A stretch of DNA of 16,884 bases from UBA1046 sp964624395 (GTDB lineage: Bacteria; Bacillota; Clostridia; Saccharofermentanales; DTU023), in contig CAZUWY010000038.1 of assembly GCA_964624395.1 (NCBI GenBank), forward strand, positions 1 to 16,884, given 5' to 3'. Below the pieces are notes generated by a model. It was given only the letters and a program-made list of their open reading frames with translations, did no database searches and had not been told where the DNA came from. Positions 1-6,853 of the stretch are shown here, piece by piece (within the stretch, counting starts at the first letter, position 1; every line of letters starts with the position of its first letter). The position numbers and the translations under genes were made by a program.

Positions 1-69
1 TTTCCTGACCGGATTAAAGATGGAATCGATCGGGATAACACCTATCGGGCGGTTGGCTGCTTTATTTTT
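1..69 (-). other. rpoA: Continuation of the rpoA frame beyond the internal TAG
   Basis: Translating the minus strand in the same frame past the TAG at 72-70 gives 23 further open codons to the window edge. They include the stretch RPIGVIPIDSIF followed by NPVRK, which matches the conserved segment that follows the GxGY motif in bacterial RpoA. There is no frame change. The reading frame of a full-length alpha subunit (family length about 315 residues) is therefore intact here except for the one stop codon. The remainder, including the C-terminal domain, lies outside the window. Confidence 0.85.
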
Positions 70-531
70 CTATGCTGTGGCGTAGCCAGTTCCAGCTTCG
101 ATCTGCATCTCCATAAACAGACGTCCTTTGCCGTTCATGGTACAGATGACCAGCTCGGGATTGATGAGCTCAAGCTCGTCATCTCTGATGATATCGTTGG
201 CTGTAACAGGTCCTACTTTTCCTTCTTCAATGTTGAGATGGACAGTTTTGGGACCGTCAGCATGCAGCTTGACCCTGATTGCCTTGATATTGAGGATAAT
301 CTCCGTAATGTCTTCCACCACACCTGTGATGGTGGAAAACTCCTGGTATATCCCGTCAATTCTGATCGCTGTAACCGCCGCACCGGGCAGTGAGGACAAA
401 AGTACACGTCTTAGAGCATTGCCAAGTGTTGTCCCGTAACCGCGATCAAGGGGTTCCACTATAAATTTGCCATAGGAGCCGTCTTCATTAAAATCGTTAT
501 ATTCAACTACCGGGTTTTTACTTTCAATCAT
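70..531 (-). CDS. rpoA: DNA-directed RNA polymerase subunit alpha, N-terminal part ended by an in-frame TAG
   Basis: RpoA dimerises to scaffold the beta and beta-prime subunits of RNA polymerase. The 153 residues match the N-terminal domain: KFIVEPLDRGYGTTLGNALR around residues 22-41, then LLSSLPGAAVTAIRIDG, then VVEDITEIILNIK. The ATG at 531 has a TGAGGAGG site just upstream. The frame ends at TAG (72-70) directly after the GTGYATA motif, where homologues continue with a polar, often acidic residue and then the NK...PIGVIPIDSI segment. That segment is present here in the same frame. A 153-residue alpha would lack part of its N-terminal domain and all of the C-terminal domain, and should not assemble normally. 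A GAG-to-TAG change would explain it. Possible causes are a nonsense mutation, suppression or readthrough, or a base error. It lies 45 nt after rpsD. Confidence 0.9.
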   Translation of the reverse strand: MIESKNPVVEYNDFNEDGSYGKFIVEPLDRGYGTTLGNALRRVLLSSLPGAAVTAIRIDGIYQEFSTITGVVEDITEIILNIKAIRVKLHADGPKTVHLNIEEGKVGPVTANDIIRDDELELINPELVICTMNGKGRLFMEMQIEAGTGYATA

Positions 532-576
532 GCCAGCCTCCTCAGCTACATTTTCTCATAATCAAATTACCTGCGA

Positions 577-1206
577 TTATTTCGAGTAGAGCTCAACGAT
601 CAGGGTCTCTTCAACATCGACATCGACTTCTTCTCTAGTCGGGATACTGAGAACCGCTCCTTTGAGAGCTGCTGCGTCCGCACTCAGCCAGCCCGGCAGG
701 GGGCGTTCGGCCAAATCTTCAAACATTTTGAATTTGCGGGCTTTTTCAACTACTTCAATCTCATCATTGACTTTCAATGTGGCCGAGGGAATATCCATTT
801 TCTGGCCATTGACCAAAATATGCCCATGGGTCACCAGCTGCCTGGCGTGGGCTCTGGATTCAGCAAAGCCTAGACGATAGACAATATTGTCCAGTCTCAG
901 CTCTAAAAGCTGAAGGAGATTTTCACCGGTCTTGCCGGGCATGCGCTCGGCGCGGCGGTAAAACTTGCGAAACTGGGACTCCAGCACACCGTAAAAACGC
1001 TTGGTTCTTTGCTTGGCCCTTAATTGCATACCATATTCGGACTGTTTTCTTCTGCTGGTCGGATGCATGCCGGGAGCACCTTTTCTGGCACCCGGATGAT
1101 TGCCCAGCGCACATTTTTCTTGTGAATAACACCTTTGACCCTTGAGAAAGAGCTTAACGCCTTCACGTCGACAGAGTCTGCAGGTGGCTCCAGTATATCT
1201 AGCCAT
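577..1206 (-). CDS. rpsD: 30S ribosomal protein S4, zinc-binding form
   Basis: S4 is a primary 16S rRNA binder that nucleates assembly of the 30S 5' domain. In several bacteria it also represses its own operon. The 209 residues have the normal family length. The N-terminus carries cysteines 9, 12, 26 and 32, the zinc-binding C+ arrangement. An S4/RNA-binding domain follows at about 99-160 (RLDNIVYRLGFAESRAHARQ, then HGHILVNGQ). The ATG at 1206 is preceded by AAGGAAGGA. In Bacillus subtilis rpsD is a separate autoregulated gene. Here it sits between rpsK and rpoA, as in many Clostridia and in E. coli, so S4 could regulate the block through the rpsM leader. The stop is TAA. Confidence 0.97.
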   Translation of the reverse strand: MARYTGATCRLCRREGVKLFLKGQRCYSQEKCALGNHPGARKGAPGMHPTSRRKQSEYGMQLRAKQRTKRFYGVLESQFRKFYRRAERMPGKTGENLLQLLELRLDNIVYRLGFAESRAHARQLVTHGHILVNGQKMDIPSATLKVNDEIEVVEKARKFKMFEDLAERPLPGWLSADAAALKGAVLSIPTREEVDVDVEETLIVELYSK

Positions 1207-1223
1207 AATCTTCCTTCCTTAAA

Positions 1224-1628
1224 CTACACTCTTCTTCTCTTGGGCGGACGACAGCCGTTATGAGGGATGGGAGTAACATCTTTAATTGAAACAACTTCAA
1301 GTCCTGCGGTCTCCAGAGCACGGATAGCAGATTCCCTGCCCGAGCCCGGTCCCTTGACATAGACTTCTACTGTGCGCATGCCATGTTCGGCGGCATTTCT
1401 GGCGGCCTGTTCCGCAGCCAGCTGGGCGGCGAAAGGTGTGCCCTTTCTGGAACCGCGCATGCCCTGAGCGCCAGCGCTCGACCAGGCGATCGCATTGCCC
1501 GCCAGATCAGTAATTGTCACAATTGTATTATTAAAGGAAGAATGGATATGAGCGGCGCCGCGATCAATGTTCTTGCGATCGCGCCGACGGGTTCTCTGAG
1601 TCGGTCTTTTGCTTTTAGCTTGAGCCAT
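1224..1628 (-). CDS. rpsK: 30S ribosomal protein S11
   Basis: S11 sits on the platform of the 30S subunit near the mRNA exit and E site. The 134 residues show AAHIHSSFNNTIVTITD, GMRGSRKGTPFAAQ, KGPGSGRESAIRAL and the classic C-terminal end PHNGCRPPKRRRV, so the terminal TAG is a genuine stop. The Shine-Dalgarno is fused to the rpsM stop codon (TAGGAGG). It lies 14 nt downstream of rpsM and 17 nt upstream of rpsD. Confidence 0.98.
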   Translation of the reverse strand: MAQAKSKRPTQRTRRRDRKNIDRGAAHIHSSFNNTIVTITDLAGNAIAWSSAGAQGMRGSRKGTPFAAQLAAEQAARNAAEHGMRTVEVYVKGPGSGRESAIRALETAGLEVVSIKDVTPIPHNGCRPPKRRRV

Positions 1629-1642
1629 TTAATGTCTTCCTC

Positions 1643-2011
1643 CTATTTCTTTTTGCCAGCCATGGTACGGCGCGGACCTTTTCTGGTGCGGGCATTGGTT
1701 TTTGTTCTCTGGCCGCGCACAGGCAGTCCGGTGCGATGACGACGTCCGCGGTAGCAGCCAATTTCAGCGAGACGCTTAATATTCATGGCTGTTTCACGGC
1801 GCAGATCACCTTCCACCGTATATGTATTTTCTATCGTCTCACGAATCTTGGAGACTTCTTCATCGGTTAAATCTTTTACTCTGGTTTCGGGACTGATACC
1901 ACAGGCTTCAATAATTTCCTTGGCTCTTGTGCGACCAATTCCGAAAATATAAGTGAGTCCAATCTCAACTCTTTTCTCTTTGGGGAGATCGACCCCGGCA
2001 ATACGTGCCAT
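1643..2011 (-). CDS. rpsM: 30S ribosomal protein S13
   Basis: S13 is in the 30S head and contacts the P-site tRNA and the 50S subunit through its basic C-terminal tail. The sequence begins MARIAGVDLPKEKRVEIGLT and has the helix-two-turn-helix IFGIGRTRAKEI and the tail GLPVRGQRTKTNARTRKGPR. The start is ATG at 2011, since GGAGG lies 7 nt upstream. An in-frame TTG at 2014 would add one residue and is less likely. The protein is 122 residues and ends at a true TAG. It is preceded by a 124-nt leader able to form several hairpins, the place where E. coli S4 acts on the alpha operon. Confidence 0.97.
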   Translation of the reverse strand: MARIAGVDLPKEKRVEIGLTYIFGIGRTRAKEIIEACGISPETRVKDLTDEEVSKIRETIENTYTVEGDLRRETAMNIKRLAEIGCYRGRRHRTGLPVRGQRTKTNARTRKGPRRTMAGKKK

Positions 2012-2135
2012 CAAAATACCTCCATAATGTCTTTGCTATATATAAACACGAATGAAGGAAACAACAATCTCTTTTGATTGATGCAGCCGCATCCTGTTGT
2101 CGTGTTGTCAGCTAAATCAAGACAAGTCCGAAAAT
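2012..2135 (-). promoter_or_regulatory. Structured rpsM leader, candidate r-protein control region
   Basis: The spacer between rpmJ and rpsM is far longer than the others in the alpha block. In minus-strand RNA it can form a 5-bp hairpin just after the rpmJ stop (2105-2109 with 2121-2125), GATGC/GCATC (2080-2084 with 2089-2093) and CAATC/GATTG (2065-2069 with 2076-2080). It contains a tandem direct repeat of GACAACA (2103-2109 and 2095-2101, separated by one base). Either copy could pair with TGTTGT at 2061-2066, so alternative folds are possible. E. coli S4 represses the alpha operon through a pseudoknot at this position. That the same protein acts here is inference. Confidence 0.4.
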
Positions 2136-2249
2136 TCAGCCTTGTCTTTGCTTGTGTTTGGGATCATTGCAGATCACCATAACCCGGCCGCGACGTCTGA
2201 TAACGCGGCATTTTTCGCAGATTGGTTTGACTGATGGTCTAACTTTCAT
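2136..2249 (-). CDS. rpmJ: 50S ribosomal protein L36, zinc-binding form
   Basis: This is a 37-residue protein of the 50S subunit that stabilises 23S rRNA. It reads MKVRPSVKPICEKCRVIRRR, continues GRVMVICNDPKHKQRQG and ends at TGA. Cys11, Cys14, Cys27 and His32 form the zinc site of the C+ type of L36. The Shine-Dalgarno is GGAGTGAT, a little weaker than its neighbours. An extended -10 promoter and a leader hairpin lie just upstream, so rpmJ may start a separately transcribed alpha block. Confidence 0.97.
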   Translation of the reverse strand: MKVRPSVKPICEKCRVIRRRGRVMVICNDPKHKQRQG

Positions 2250-2266
2250 TTTAATCACTCCGTCCA

Positions 2267-2287
2267 GCGCCAATTAGTTAGAGGCGC
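2267..2287 (-). promoter_or_regulatory. Hairpin in the rpmJ 5' leader
   Basis: GCGCC and GGCGC form a perfect 5-bp GC-only stem with an 11-nt loop. It lies between the proposed promoter and the rpmJ ribosome binding site. No run of U follows, so it is not an intrinsic terminator. A role in mRNA stability or translation is possible but unproven. Confidence 0.4.
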
Positions 2288-2295
2288 AATTAAAT

Positions 2296-2323
2296 ATTTT
2301 AACAGAAATCTTGTAAAATGCAA
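2296..2323 (-). promoter_or_regulatory. Internal extended -10 promoter upstream of rpmJ
   Basis: On the minus strand, TGTTAAAAT (2304-2296) is an extended -10 element (TGnTAAAAT, 5 of 6 matches to TATAAT). A weak -35, TTGCAT (2323-2318), lies 16 nt upstream. It sits in the 107-nt infA-rpmJ spacer and would give a short leader for rpmJ-rpsM-rpsK-rpsD-rpoA. This is a motif match only. Confidence 0.45.
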
Positions 2324-2356
2324 TAGTAGCCAGCATCTGGTAACTATCTAAATGAT

Positions 2357-2575
2357 CTATTTCGATCTCCAGGTGATCCTGCCGCGGCTCAGATCATAAG
2401 GCGACAGTTCCACCGTCACATGATCGCCGGTCAGGATCTTTATATAATGCTGTCTGAGCTTGCCGCTGATATGGGCTATAACTTCATGGCCATTTTCCAG
2501 CTCCACCCGAAACACAGCATTGGGCATTGTATCCACAACTACTCCCTTAACTTCAATTGCTTCTTCCTTAGGCAT
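2357..2575 (-). CDS. infA: Translation initiation factor IF-1
   Basis: IF-1 binds the 30S A site during initiation. The 72-residue protein is a single S1/OB fold with hallmark stretches VKGVVVDTMPNAVFRVELEN, HISGKLRQHYIKILTGD and VELSPYDLSRGRITWRSK. The start is ATG at 2575, because AAGGAGG ends 6 nt before it. A TTG one codon earlier is too close to the site. The start lies inside the KOW gene, with an 8-nt overlap, suggesting translational coupling. It ends at a true TAG, since homologues end at the same R-K region. Confidence 0.97.
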   Translation of the reverse strand: MPKEEAIEVKGVVVDTMPNAVFRVELENGHEVIAHISGKLRQHYIKILTGDHVTVELSPYDLSRGRITWRSK

Positions 2576-2906
2576 CAACTCCCTCCTTTCCTTGGTATTT
2601 TATCTTATCTAAAAAGCGATCAATTTCTTTTCTGATCAAAGTATCCTTTTCTCTCTCCACCAGCTCTGAGGCTAAAAAAGATTTGGCCTCATCTGCCGGC
2701 ATGATCAGACCCAAAAATCTGACATGGCGGATATGCTTCATTTTGGCCCTAGCAATACCTCTGCCTCTGCCGTCAACCAGATATAGTCTTCTGCCTTCTA
2801 CTCCGGTGACAAAATATACCCGGCCCAGATCTCTGCCTCTGATCGAGATGGCAGCCATGCCGGCCTCGGCACCGCCGCTGGCCATTAGATCAAAGACTGT
2901 CTTCAT
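2568..2906 (-). CDS. KOW-domain RNA-binding protein (YbzG/L14e-like)
   Basis: This small protein occupies the map-infA position where Bacillota often carry a KOW-domain protein (ybzG in B. subtilis). The KOW-like core is at about residues 18-62 (AISIRGRDLGRVYFVTGVEG, then YLVDGRGRG and a basic segment KMKHIRHVRFLG). It is followed by an extra charged helical tail of about 45 residues. At 112 residues it is longer than the roughly 75 typical of YbzG, from memory. The start is uncertain. ATG 2906 overlaps map by 17 nt but lacks a clear Shine-Dalgarno. ATG 2885 is also weak, and ATG 2858 has GAGG 5 nt upstream. The family is thought to bind RNA, and no precise function is established. Confidence 0.8.
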   Translation of the reverse strand: MKTVFDLMASGGAEAGMAAISIRGRDLGRVYFVTGVEGRRLYLVDGRGRGIARAKMKHIRHVRFLGLIMPADEAKSFLASELVEREKDTLIRKEIDRFLDKIKYQGKEGVDA

Positions 2907-3666
2907 CAGCTAGAACCGTAAAAACCAGTGGTTCATCTTTAGTGATGGCAAAGCTGTTCTCATAATGAGCGGCAAATGAGCCGTCCATGGTCTTAATCGT
3001 CCAACCGTCATTCATCTGCCTGATCCGATAGCTGCCTGTTGTCAGCATCGGCTCCAAAGCCAAAGTCATACCGGCTTCAAGCCTTAAACCGTAGCCTTTT
3101 CGCCCGTAGTTGGGAAGGCTTGGCTCCTCGTGCAGCTCATAACCTACGCCATGGCCGCAGAGATCTCTGACAATGCCGTAGCCATGCTTTTCTGCCACAG
3201 CCTGGACGGCGGCGGAGATATCTCCAAGTCTGTTGCCTGCTTTGGCCATTTCAAACCCGGCCCAAAAGCTCTCTTCAGTTATCCTGATTAGATCAAGATA
3301 CTTGGAGTTTACTTCTCCCACCGGCCAGCTGCGGGCGGCGTCGGCGTGCAGGCCATTTTTCTTGGCTCCGACATCTAAAGAGACAATCTGGCCCTCTTTT
3401 AAGATGCGATCCGGCCTGGGGATGCCGTGGACGATCTCATCATCAATTGAGATGCAGCTGGCCGCCGGATAAGGAACGATACCGGGGACACCAAGAAAGG
3501 ATGGCTCTGCACCATGACTTCTAATCACATCCTCGGCAATTTTATCTAATGCGGCAGTAGAAATTCCCGGGCGAATGTAATCCTCAACAGCCTTAAAGAC
3601 CAGGGCTACAATCCGGCCGGAAATTTTCATTTTTTCAATATCTTCTGCCGATTTGATCTTAATCAT
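2890..3666 (-). CDS. map: Methionine aminopeptidase, type I
   Basis: Map removes the initiator methionine from nascent proteins using two divalent metal ions. The 258-residue protein has the type I pita-bread fold. The metal ligands are Asp98, Asp109, His172, Glu205 and Glu236, and the substrate-side histidines are His80 (EIVHGIP) and His179. No extra N-terminal zinc domain is present. The ATG at 3666 has only a weak Shine-Dalgarno (GGAT/GAG), unlike its neighbours, so translation may depend partly on coupling to adk 41 nt upstream. It ends at TGA, overlapping the KOW gene. Confidence 0.97.
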   Translation of the reverse strand: MIKIKSAEDIEKMKISGRIVALVFKAVEDYIRPGISTAALDKIAEDVIRSHGAEPSFLGVPGIVPYPAASCISIDDEIVHGIPRPDRILKEGQIVSLDVGAKKNGLHADAARSWPVGEVNSKYLDLIRITEESFWAGFEMAKAGNRLGDISAAVQAVAEKHGYGIVRDLCGHGVGYELHEEPSLPNYGRKGYGLRLEAGMTLALEPMLTTGSYRIRQMNDGWTIKTMDGSFAAHYENSFAITKDEPLVFTVLADEDSL

Positions 3667-3707
3667 TTTCTCAATCCAAAATTCTCACTATCTTTGCCAA
3701 AAAAACT

Positions 3708-4373
3708 TCACGCCTGATCTTTGATCTTCTCTTCAATCGCTAAGATCAGCTCTCTGACTTTTTCCGGGCTGTGCTTGCCGGAGTTATCGAAGTCTAGTAG
3801 GATCCCTTTGGCTAGATAAAAGGAGATCAAAGGGGCGGTCAGATCATAGTAGGTGTCCAGTCTGACCCTAAGAGTTTCAGCAGTATCGTCAGCTCTTTGG
3901 ATCAGCTTACCGCCGCAATAATCACAGATTCCTTCCTTTTGAGGAGGAAACAAGCTCTTATTGTAGACTCGGCCGCAGACGCTGCAGACCAGACGATTGG
4001 TGATGCGTTCAAAGATAATATCTTCCGGCACCTCTAAATTGACAGCGGCATCAATCTTGCTGCCCATCTCTTCTAAAATCTGATCTAGTGCTTCGGCCTG
4101 CGGGACAGTGCGGGGAAAGCCATCTAAAATGAAAGCCTTACCGCAGTCGGGATCAGCTAAGCGCTCCCTGACCATGCCGATGGTCACTTCATCCGGCACT
4201 AAAACACCTTCGTCCAGATACTTTTTGGCCAAGAGACCCAGCTCGGTTTGGCCGGAAATATTGGCCCGAAATAAATCGCCGGTTGAAATATGAGCGATGG
4301 AGAGCTCTTCTGCCAGACCGACAGCCATTGTGCCTTTGCCGGCACCGGGTGCCCCTAAAAATACCAGTTTCAT
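3708..4373 (-). CDS. adk: Adenylate kinase with zinc-binding LID
   Basis: Adk catalyses ATP + AMP to 2 ADP in the cytosol. The P-loop is GAPGAGKGT (residues 7-15). The AMP-binding part includes STGDLFR (30-36) and DGFPRT (84-89). The LID carries Cys130, Cys133, Cys150 and Cys153, the four-cysteine structural zinc site seen in Gram-positive and thermophile-type enzymes. The protein is 221 residues, long-form. The ATG at 4373 uses GGGAG, which is fused to the secY stop (TAGGGAG). The secY-adk-map order is standard for Bacillota. Confidence 0.98.
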   Translation of the reverse strand: MKLVFLGAPGAGKGTMAVGLAEELSIAHISTGDLFRANISGQTELGLLAKKYLDEGVLVPDEVTIGMVRERLADPDCGKAFILDGFPRTVPQAEALDQILEEMGSKIDAAVNLEVPEDIIFERITNRLVCSVCGRVYNKSLFPPQKEGICDYCGGKLIQRADDTAETLRVRLDTYYDLTAPLISFYLAKGILLDFDNSGKHSPEKVRELILAIEEKIKDQA

Positions 4374-4384
4374 CTCTTTGCTCC

Positions 4385-5677
4385 CTAATCCAAGAAGCCT
4401 TTGTAGTGGCGCATCATCAGCTGTGCTTCCAGCTGGTTGACAATGTCCATGGCCACGCCGACCAGGATCAGAACCGATGTGCCCCCAAACCAGATACCCT
4501 GGGCTCCGGAGATAAGTCCTAACAGGCTGGGCAAGAGGACAATGATGACCAAGAAGAGGGCATCAAACCAGTTTAGCCTTCTGGCCGTCTTGCCGATGAA
4601 ATCTGAAGTGGGACGGCCCGGGCGAATGCCGGGAATATAACCGCCGTTCTTTTGCAGATTGTTGGCAATATCGATCGGATTGAAAGAGATCATGGCGTAA
4701 AAGAAAGTAAAGGCAAAGATCAAGAAGGCGTAGATCACATAGTAAAGCGGGTTAGAGTTGAGGTTCAAAAACCACTGGGCAACTTTTCCCGTCCAGCCAA
4801 AAAGAGATACCACTGTAGAGGGCATCATCAGGATGGAGACGGCAAAGATTACCGGCAATACGCCACCTTGATTGACCTTGATCGGCAGATAGGTGCTTTG
4901 TCCGCCGTAGATTTTTCTGCCGATTACCTTTTTGGAATACTGAATCTGGATTCTTCGTTCGGCAATCTGGACAAAGACAACCAGGGTGATAACCACCAAA
5001 AAGACAAAGACAACGAATACTACGCCCACCAGTGCCAGGGCCAGATTGCTGGTCAGCTGCCAGTTTTGGAACCAGGCGAAAAGATTTATCAGCATCTGGG
5101 GCAGATTGGCCACGATACCGACAAAAATGATCATGGAGATACCGTTGCCGATACCGTTTTCATTGATCAATTCACCCAGCCACATGACAAAGGCCGTACC
5201 GGCGGCAAAGGAGCCGATTACTACCAGGGCGTTCAGCCAGCTGGGTAAAATCTCCGAAGCGGCATCTCTGGTCGCTGTCCAATAGGCAATTGCCATCACC
5301 AGACCGAGTCCGACAGTAACAAAACGGGTGATTCTGGTGATCTTCTTTTTGCCCTCCTCGCCCTCTTTGCTCAAGCGTTCTAAAGCAGGGATGGCGACAG
5401 TTAAGAGCTGCATAATGATCGAGGCATTGATATAGGGCTGAATGCCGAGCGAGAAAATCGAGACGGAGGCGAAAGCGCCGCCGGAGATAAGATTCATAAA
5501 CTGGCCCAGCTGGCCGAATCTATCGATCATGGCGGTAAATCTGGCCGCTGAGATGCCGGGTACAGGGACGGCTGTGCCCAGTCGGTAGACCAGCACAATC
5601 ATCACGGTGAAAATGATCTTTTTTCTCAGATCTTCAACTCGAAAAGCATTCCTAATGGTTTGAAACATTTCACCCAT
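4385..5677 (-). CDS. secY: Protein translocase subunit SecY
   Basis: SecY is the channel-forming membrane subunit of SecYEG. The 430 residues have the usual length and contain about ten hydrophobic segments. Recognisable stretches are IIFTVMIVLVYRLGTAVPVP near the N-terminus, the plug-region FMNLISGGAF, the TM4-loop region WLGELINENGIGNGISMIIF and the cytosolic loop KNGGYIPGIRPGRPTSDFI. The C-terminus LMMRHYKGFLD is typical, so the TAG is a true stop. The ATG at 5677 is favoured because GAGGTG lies 7 nt upstream. ATG 5668, three codons later, would give the shorter MFQ start. It follows rplO directly. Confidence 0.98.
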   Translation of the reverse strand: MGEMFQTIRNAFRVEDLRKKIIFTVMIVLVYRLGTAVPVPGISAARFTAMIDRFGQLGQFMNLISGGAFASVSIFSLGIQPYINASIIMQLLTVAIPALERLSKEGEEGKKKITRITRFVTVGLGLVMAIAYWTATRDAASEILPSWLNALVVIGSFAAGTAFVMWLGELINENGIGNGISMIIFVGIVANLPQMLINLFAWFQNWQLTSNLALALVGVVFVVFVFLVVITLVVFVQIAERRIQIQYSKKVIGRKIYGGQSTYLPIKVNQGGVLPVIFAVSILMMPSTVVSLFGWTGKVAQWFLNLNSNPLYYVIYAFLIFAFTFFYAMISFNPIDIANNLQKNGGYIPGIRPGRPTSDFIGKTARRLNWFDALFLVIIVLLPSLLGLISGAQGIWFGGTSVLILVGVAMDIVNQLEAQLMMRHYKGFLD

Positions 5678-5678
5678 C

Positions 5679-6125
5679 TCAGATCACCTCAACCTTGCCT
5701 CCCGCCTGGAGTATCTTTTCTTCAGCGGAAGCTGTAAAGGCATTGGCTTTGACATGCAGCTTGCGCTTCAATTCGCCATTGCCCAGTATCTTCAGGCCGT
5801 CATTGACTTTGGGCAAGGAAATTATGCCCTTTTCTGCCAAGGCTTTGGCATCTACAACGCTGTCATCAGCAAAGACATCAAGATCGCTGACATTGGCGAT
5901 CAGGTAATACTTTTTATTCCTGCTGTTAAAGCCTCTTTTGGGCATCCTGCGGTACAAAGGCATCTGGCCGCCTTCAAACATCGGACCCTTGCCTCCGCCT
6001 GCACGGGCTTTTTGCCCTTTATGACCGCGGCCGGATGTTTTGCCCAGGCCGGAGCCATGGCCTCTGCCCTTGCGGGTCGCTTTTTTATTGGCTCCCGGAG
6101 TTGCTTTAATTTCATTTATTTTCAT
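5679..6125 (-). CDS. rplO: 50S ribosomal protein L15
   Basis: L15 is a late-assembling 50S protein with an extended basic N-terminus (KGRGHGSGLGKTSGRGHKGQ, then KARAGGGKGPMFEGGQMPLY). It has 148 residues from ATG 6125, for which GAGGAG lies 8 nt upstream. A GTG at 6134 overlaps the rpmD stop (GTGA) but is flush against the same Shine-Dalgarno, so the ATG is preferred. The stop is TGA, 1 nt before the secY start. Confidence 0.97.
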   Translation of the reverse strand: MKINEIKATPGANKKATRKGRGHGSGLGKTSGRGHKGQKARAGGGKGPMFEGGQMPLYRRMPKRGFNSRNKKYYLIANVSDLDVFADDSVVDAKALAEKGIISLPKVNDGLKILGNGELKRKLHVKANAFTASAEEKILQAGGKVEVI

Positions 6126-6130
6126 AACAG

Positions 6131-6310
6131 TCACTCCTCAACAACGCTGACCAGATGACTTACCCGATTAATCATGCCGCGCACGGCCTCATTATCTTCA
6201 AGCTCTACGGTCTGGTTGATCTTTTTCAGCCCTAATGCTTCTAAGGTGGCAAGCTGCTTTTTCTTGGCGCCACTTAAGCTTTTGGTTAATTTAATTACTA
6301 ATTTTGCCAT
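6131..6310 (-). CDS. rpmD: 50S ribosomal protein L30
   Basis: This is a 59-residue 50S protein (MAKLVIKLTKSLSGAKKKQL, then LEALGLKKINQTVELEDNEA and RGMINRVSHLV). Two adjacent ATGs are possible. The second, at 6310, lies 6 nt from TAGGAGG and gives the usual MAKL start. The first, at 6313, is only 3 nt away. The Shine-Dalgarno is fused to the rpsE stop. It ends at TGA just before rplO. Confidence 0.96.
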   Translation of the reverse strand: MAKLVIKLTKSLSGAKKKQLATLEALGLKKINQTVELEDNEAVRGMINRVSHLVSVVEE

Positions 6311-6320
6311 CATCAGCCTC

Positions 6321-6842
6321 CTAAATAATCTCAGAGGGTTTCTTGCCGCGGATGCGGGCAACTTCCTCTATCGATCTCAGGGATTTGAGCCCTTCAATGG
6401 CAGCATTGACCATATTATTGGGATTATTGGTGCCCAGAGATTTGGTGCGGATATCTTCGATGCCGGCCATCTCACAGACAGCACGGACAGGTCCGCCGGC
6501 GATAACACCGGTACCGGCTACTGCTGGTTTGAGCAGGACTTTACCGGCCCCGTAACGGCCCATAACCTCATGCGGGATAGTGCCGTTCTTGATCGGCACA
6601 GTGATGAGATTTTTCTTGGCGTCATCAACACCCTTCCTGATTGCATCAGGAATCTCAGCGGCTTTGCCGCGGCCCTTGCCAACTCTTCCCTTGCCGTCAC
6701 CTACAATTACCAGGGCGGTAAAGCGGAAATTACGTCCGCCTTTGACTGTTTTGGCTACACGGCCGATATGAATAACTCTCTCTTGAAATTCATCTTCACG
6801 AGCATCATCACGACGGCCACGCTTTTGTCGATTGTCTCTCAT
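6321..6842 (-). CDS. rpsE: 30S ribosomal protein S5
   Basis: S5 contributes to decoding fidelity and helicase activity at the mRNA entry channel. The 173 residues contain the dsRNA-binding-like N-terminal domain at about 20-85 (VKGGRNFRFTALVIVGDGKG, then RVGKGRGKA) and the C-terminal domain with AGPVRAVCEMAGIEDIRTKS-type sequence (here GGPVRAVCEMAGIEDIRTKS). The ATG at 6842 is preceded by a GGGGGAAGAG site. It ends at TAG, which forms part of the rpmD Shine-Dalgarno. Confidence 0.98.
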   Translation of the reverse strand: MRDNRQKRGRRDDAREDEFQERVIHIGRVAKTVKGGRNFRFTALVIVGDGKGRVGKGRGKAAEIPDAIRKGVDDAKKNLITVPIKNGTIPHEVMGRYGAGKVLLKPAVAGTGVIAGGPVRAVCEMAGIEDIRTKSLGTNNPNNMVNAAIEGLKSLRSIEEVARIRGKKPSEII

Positions 6843-6853
6843 TCTCTTCCCCC

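Noticed and set aside
70..72. Global reassignment of TAG as a sense codon
   Set aside because: Eleven genes here (such as rpsJ, rpsK, rpsH, infA and secY) end at TAG exactly where their families end, so TAG is normally a stop in this genome.
3667..3707. Promoter or terminator between adk and map (TTGGCA and a T7 run)
   Set aside because: The -10 is poor and no GC-rich stem precedes the T-run. The spacer is only 41 nt.
4652..5248. Plus-strand open frame of 198 codons antisense to secY
   Set aside because: It is a shadow of a highly conserved membrane-protein gene. Its His/Asp/Lys-rich composition and lack of a ribosome binding site argue against a real gene.
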